From the NCBI RefSeq assembly GCF_014287775.1, contig NZ_JACOOZ010000008.1:62001-126000 (forward strand): a stretch of 64,000 nucleotides of DNA, given 5' to 3'. Below are positions 61,569-64,000 of the stretch, piece after piece. The stretch's first letter is position 1. Each line of letters opens with the position of its first letter. Under the pieces are notes generated by a model, which saw only the letters and a list, made by a program, of their open reading frames with translations, was not told where the DNA came from and did not search any database. The position numbers were made by a program, and so were the translations under genes. Source of the DNA: Eubacterium_G segne. Lineage in GTDB: Bacteria; Bacillota; Clostridia; Lachnospirales; Lachnospiraceae.

Positions 61569-63287
61569 ATGATGAAAATTAGAAATCTGTGGGTAACGGT
61601 TGTAACTTTATTTGTTTTAGTTATTGGAACTGCTACATGTGTAAGTGCAGACCAGGCAACGGATTTGTCTTCACTAAAGGTATATGCAGTAGATGCAGCA
61701 GGAAATAAGACAGAAGTTAAGATGAATTTTAATTCAACTACTTATACGTATAATCTTACAGTGTTGTCTACTACTGAAAAAATTCAGATAGAAGCAGTGC
61801 CGGCTGATTCCACATCTAAAGCTGTTGTTGAAAAAGAGTGGGCAAACACAAAGATGGATACAGGAAAAAACTTAACAGAAGTATCTGTAACATCAACAAG
61901 TGGAACTGTTCAGAAATATACTTTGAATACAACAAAGCTGACTGCTGATGAAGATGAATCATATAAGGCAGAAAATGGAGATGGTTCAAATACATCTGAC
62001 ACTCCGAAAACAGACAGCAGTTCTAAGGAAACAACGGTAAAAGTAGGAAAGAAACAGATGAAAATATCTTCATCTTTTCCAAAAGCAGATATTCCTGACG
62101 GATTTACAAAGTCAAGTGAAAAATACAATGATAAGAAGTATACATGTATCAAAGGCGAAGTAAAGAAAATCACTGCATTTTACCTTTATAATGATGATAC
62201 AAAGGGATTTTATATATATGACAAGGATAAAGATGTATTTTATCCAATGTATAATATAAAAATCAAAAGCAGAATGTATACCATTGTAAAACCGGAAAAA
62301 ACAGATGGTATTCTTAAGAATTATGACAAGAAGAAAATAACAATAGTTGATAATGAAGTAAATGCCTGGGCATTAGATGAAGAGCAGGGAATGTATTTAG
62401 TTTATGCCATGAACTGGAATGGAGAAACAAATCTTTACTGCTATGATGATAATGAGAAGTGCTTCCAGAGATATTTAGTATCAAATGATGCAAATAATCA
62501 GTCAGAGGCAGCAGCTAAAGCCTATAATAACCTTGAAAAAGATTATAACAAGCTTGTGGAAAAATATAATATTTTCTTAAAAGTTATGTGTGGATTGGTT
62601 GTTGTTATAATTATTTTGATTTTCCTGTGTATTAACATTGGTTTAAACAAAAAGGAAAAGAGGATTAAGAAAGACAAAGACAACAATTATAAGCCTGATG
62701 TAGAGGAAACAAAAGAAGAGAGTCCTAAAAAGAAAAAGAAGAAGTCAAAGAAAGAAAAGAAGGCAGAAGAGGAAGAAGATATAGATAATATTGATTCTGA
62801 AGAGCCTTTAGAAGAAATTGAAGAGCCTGTAGAGGAATTTATTCCGGAAGATATACAGGAGAATGTGCAGGAAGACAATGAAGAGGCTCCTACATTTAAC
62901 CTTGAATCAGATGAGCTTACACCGGAAGAGGAAGATGATTCATCAAAGTTCTTTGGAAGAGATGTTATGACAAGAACTTATGGTGACCAGCCTACTTTTG
63001 GTTCGGATTTAGAATCTGATGAAGGATTTTACGGTGGAGAAGATGATGAAGACGGAGAAGTTTTCATTGATATTACAGAGGATGAAACCGTAGAAGAAAT
63101 TCCTGAAACTGTAGAAGATAATCAGGAGAAAGCACCGGAGACAATTTCAAAAGAAGAAAAAATTGAAAATGATACAAAGGCAGCTCAAAAAGAAACGGAA
63201 GAAGATATAAAAGAAACATTAAAGTCCATGCTTGCTGATGATGAAGAAGAGGACGATGATGATTTTGAATTTATTGATATTAATTAA
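61569..63287 (+). CDS. Membrane-anchored protein with cadherin-like domain and acidic cytoplasmic tail
   Basis: A 572-aa protein. Signal peptide ~1-28 (LWVTVVTLFVLVIGTATCVS then AD). A cadherin-like beta-sandwich domain (LSSLKVYAVDAAGNKTEVKM; YTYNLTVLSTTEKIQIEAVP) covers ~30-125. A Ser/Thr linker and a second domain (~160-320; GFYIYDKDKDVFYPMYNIKI) follow. One transmembrane helix (residues ~335-359; LKVMCGLVVVIIILIFLCIN) leads to a ~210-residue tail, first basic (KKKKKKSKKEKK) then strongly acidic. Not recognised as a known protein. Terminator follows. Confidence 0.65.
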   Translation: MMKIRNLWVTVVTLFVLVIGTATCVSADQATDLSSLKVYAVDAAGNKTEVKMNFNSTTYTYNLTVLSTTEKIQIEAVPADSTSKAVVEKEWANTKMDTGKNLTEVSVTSTSGTVQKYTLNTTKLTADEDESYKAENGDGSNTSDTPKTDSSSKETTVKVGKKQMKISSSFPKADIPDGFTKSSEKYNDKKYTCIKGEVKKITAFYLYNDDTKGFYIYDKDKDVFYPMYNIKIKSRMYTIVKPEKTDGILKNYDKKKITIVDNEVNAWALDEEQGMYLVYAMNWNGETNLYCYDDNEKCFQRYLVSNDANNQSEAAAKAYNNLEKDYNKLVEKYNIFLKVMCGLVVVIIILIFLCINIGLNKKEKRIKKDKDNNYKPDVEETKEESPKKKKKKSKKEKKAEEEEDIDNIDSEEPLEEIEEPVEEFIPEDIQENVQEDNEEAPTFNLESDELTPEEEDDSSKFFGRDVMTRTYGDQPTFGSDLESDEGFYGGEDDEDGEVFIDITEDETVEEIPETVEDNQEKAPETISKEEKIENDTKAAQKETEEDIKETLKSMLADDEEEDDDDFEFIDIN

Positions 63288-63305
63288 TAAGTAGCAGATA
63301 ATAAC

Positions 63306-63354
63306 AAAGGAGTGATTCTAACAAAAATACAGGTTAGAGTTACTCCTTTCTTAA
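63306..63354 (+). terminator. Terminator before clpC-like gene
   Basis: AAAGGAGTGATTCTAAC (63306-63322) and GTTAGAGTTACTCCTTT (63333-63349) form a long stem with two G-U pairs around a ~10-nt loop. Confidence 0.8.
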
Positions 63355-63425
63355 AAAACAGTTTAAATATTTGCCATAAATAATGGTTATACTTTATATC
63401 TGACAATAAGATGGAGGAAGAACAG

Positions 63426-64000
63426 ATGGGAAAATATGTTTTTACGCAACAGGCTGATAGGGCATTAGCCTATGCTAATTATATTGCTCACCTTTGTAAA
63501 ATTAAATATATAGGAACAGAACATATTTTAGCCGGTATGTGCAGAGTGGCAGACAGTGTTACGGCTAAACTGCTTAGTCACTACAAATTCACATATTCAG
63601 ATGTTATCGGGTTTATGGAAGCAGGTTATGACGTGGATATTAAGGCGAAGGACGTTATACCGGATAAAAGACAGTTAGAATATAATTATAAAGCTAATTT
63701 AATATTGGAAAATGCCTATAGTGAAGCCAATATGCAGGGACTTAAGGAAATAGGAACCGAGCATATTTTAATGGCAATGGTTACAGACAGAACATGTGAA
63801 GCCGGCAAAATACTTACCAGTTATGATGTTAATACAAAGAAAGTATGTATGGATATATTAAGGCTTTGTGGTCGCAGTCAAAGTGAGGCAAAGAAGTATT
63901 TTAAGGATGACAGAAAAGGAAATGGCAGACAAAGCAGAAAAACAGCCTTGGAAAAATACGGAAGAAATCTAACTGAAGAAGCAAGAGAAGGCAAGTTAGA
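63426..64000 (+). CDS. clpC: ATP-dependent Clp protease ATPase subunit (ClpC-like), N-terminal part
   Basis: Runs off the right edge. ATG 63426, with TGGAGGAAGAAC upstream. The ~191 residues seen hold two Clp_N repeats: KYVFTQQADRALAYANYIAH with KYIGTEHILAGMCRV, and LILENAYSEANMQGLKEIGT with EHILMAMVTD. These are the substrate/adaptor-binding part of ClpC/ClpA-type unfoldases. After them a linker (KKYFKDDRKGNGRQSRKT) leads to ALEKYGRNLTEEAREGKL, the start of the first ATPase domain, as in ClpC. Walker motifs lie beyond the window. Confidence 0.85.
   Translation, partial: MGKYVFTQQADRALAYANYIAHLCKIKYIGTEHILAGMCRVADSVTAKLLSHYKFTYSDVIGFMEAGYDVDIKAKDVIPDKRQLEYNYKANLILENAYSEANMQGLKEIGTEHILMAMVTDRTCEAGKILTSYDVNTKKVCMDILRLCGRSQSEAKKYFKDDRKGNGRQSRKTALEKYGRNLTEEAREGKL

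Noticed and set aside
1..64000. tRNA, rRNA or CRISPR arrays
   Set aside because: I saw no cloverleaf-like sequence, ribosomal sequence or regularly spaced repeats with unique spacers; the only dense repeats are the iterons near 25.3 kb.

Overview
The window reads as an AT-rich chromosome segment of a gut Firmicute, most likely Lachnospiraceae (Clostridium cluster XIVa). This rests on the low GC, strong AGGAGG-type ribosome sites, frequent GTG/TTG starts, a bile-salt-hydrolase-type enzyme, BspA-like leucine-rich-repeat proteins, and pyrCFKDE and pur clusters with a 1B-type pyrD/pyrK pair. The species is not certain.

Region 1 (1 to about 21.5 kb) is the right-hand part of a tailed (siphovirus-type) prophage: a protease fragment, terminase small and large subunits, portal, a very large minor capsid protein with extra enzymatic domains, scaffold, major capsid, head-tail connectors, tail tube, a tail chaperone pair joined by a likely programmed -1 frameshift, tape measure, distal tail and baseplate genes, an LRR tail-tip protein, holin and amidase. 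A cell-wall-binding remnant and an attachment site close it.

Region 2 (about 21.5 to 33.5 kb) is a separate integrated element bounded by 80-bp direct repeats (79/80 identical, exactly 11,955 bp apart). The repeats carry the last codons and terminator of an EF-Tu gene (tuf). The element encodes a divergent repressor with an operator array, an excisionase-like protein, a tyrosine integrase, a VirE-type helicase, an iteron-rich putative origin, a frameshifted MobV/Pre relaxase and cargo. The cargo is a five-gene operon: ASCH protein, PD-(D/E)XK-like protein, C5-cytosine methyltransferase, DUF262 (GmrS-like) protein and HEPN ribonuclease-like protein. It is my best candidate for a little-described defence system. 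Prophage and element look like tandem insertions at the 3' end of tuf.

Region 3 (33.5 to about 44.6 kb) is a decayed accessory zone. Intact deaminase, acetyltransferase and small membrane-protein genes are interleaved with at least eight gene remnants: frameshifted, stopped or truncated Schlafen/AlbA, DUF4143, GNAT, HAM1, DUF2383-like, SNF2, Xpt and unknown genes.

Region 4 (44.6 kb to the end) is core chromosome: a choloylglycine hydrolase, a beta-CASP RNase, DegV (minus strand), a DUF2079 membrane protein, pyrC-pyrF-pyrK-pyrD-pyrE, small membrane proteins, an M29-like aminopeptidase, purE-purM-purN-purD, a large membrane-anchored acidic protein and the 5' end of a clpC-like gene. The pyr genes supply UMP from carbamoyl aspartate onward, and the pur genes supply scattered steps to AICAR.
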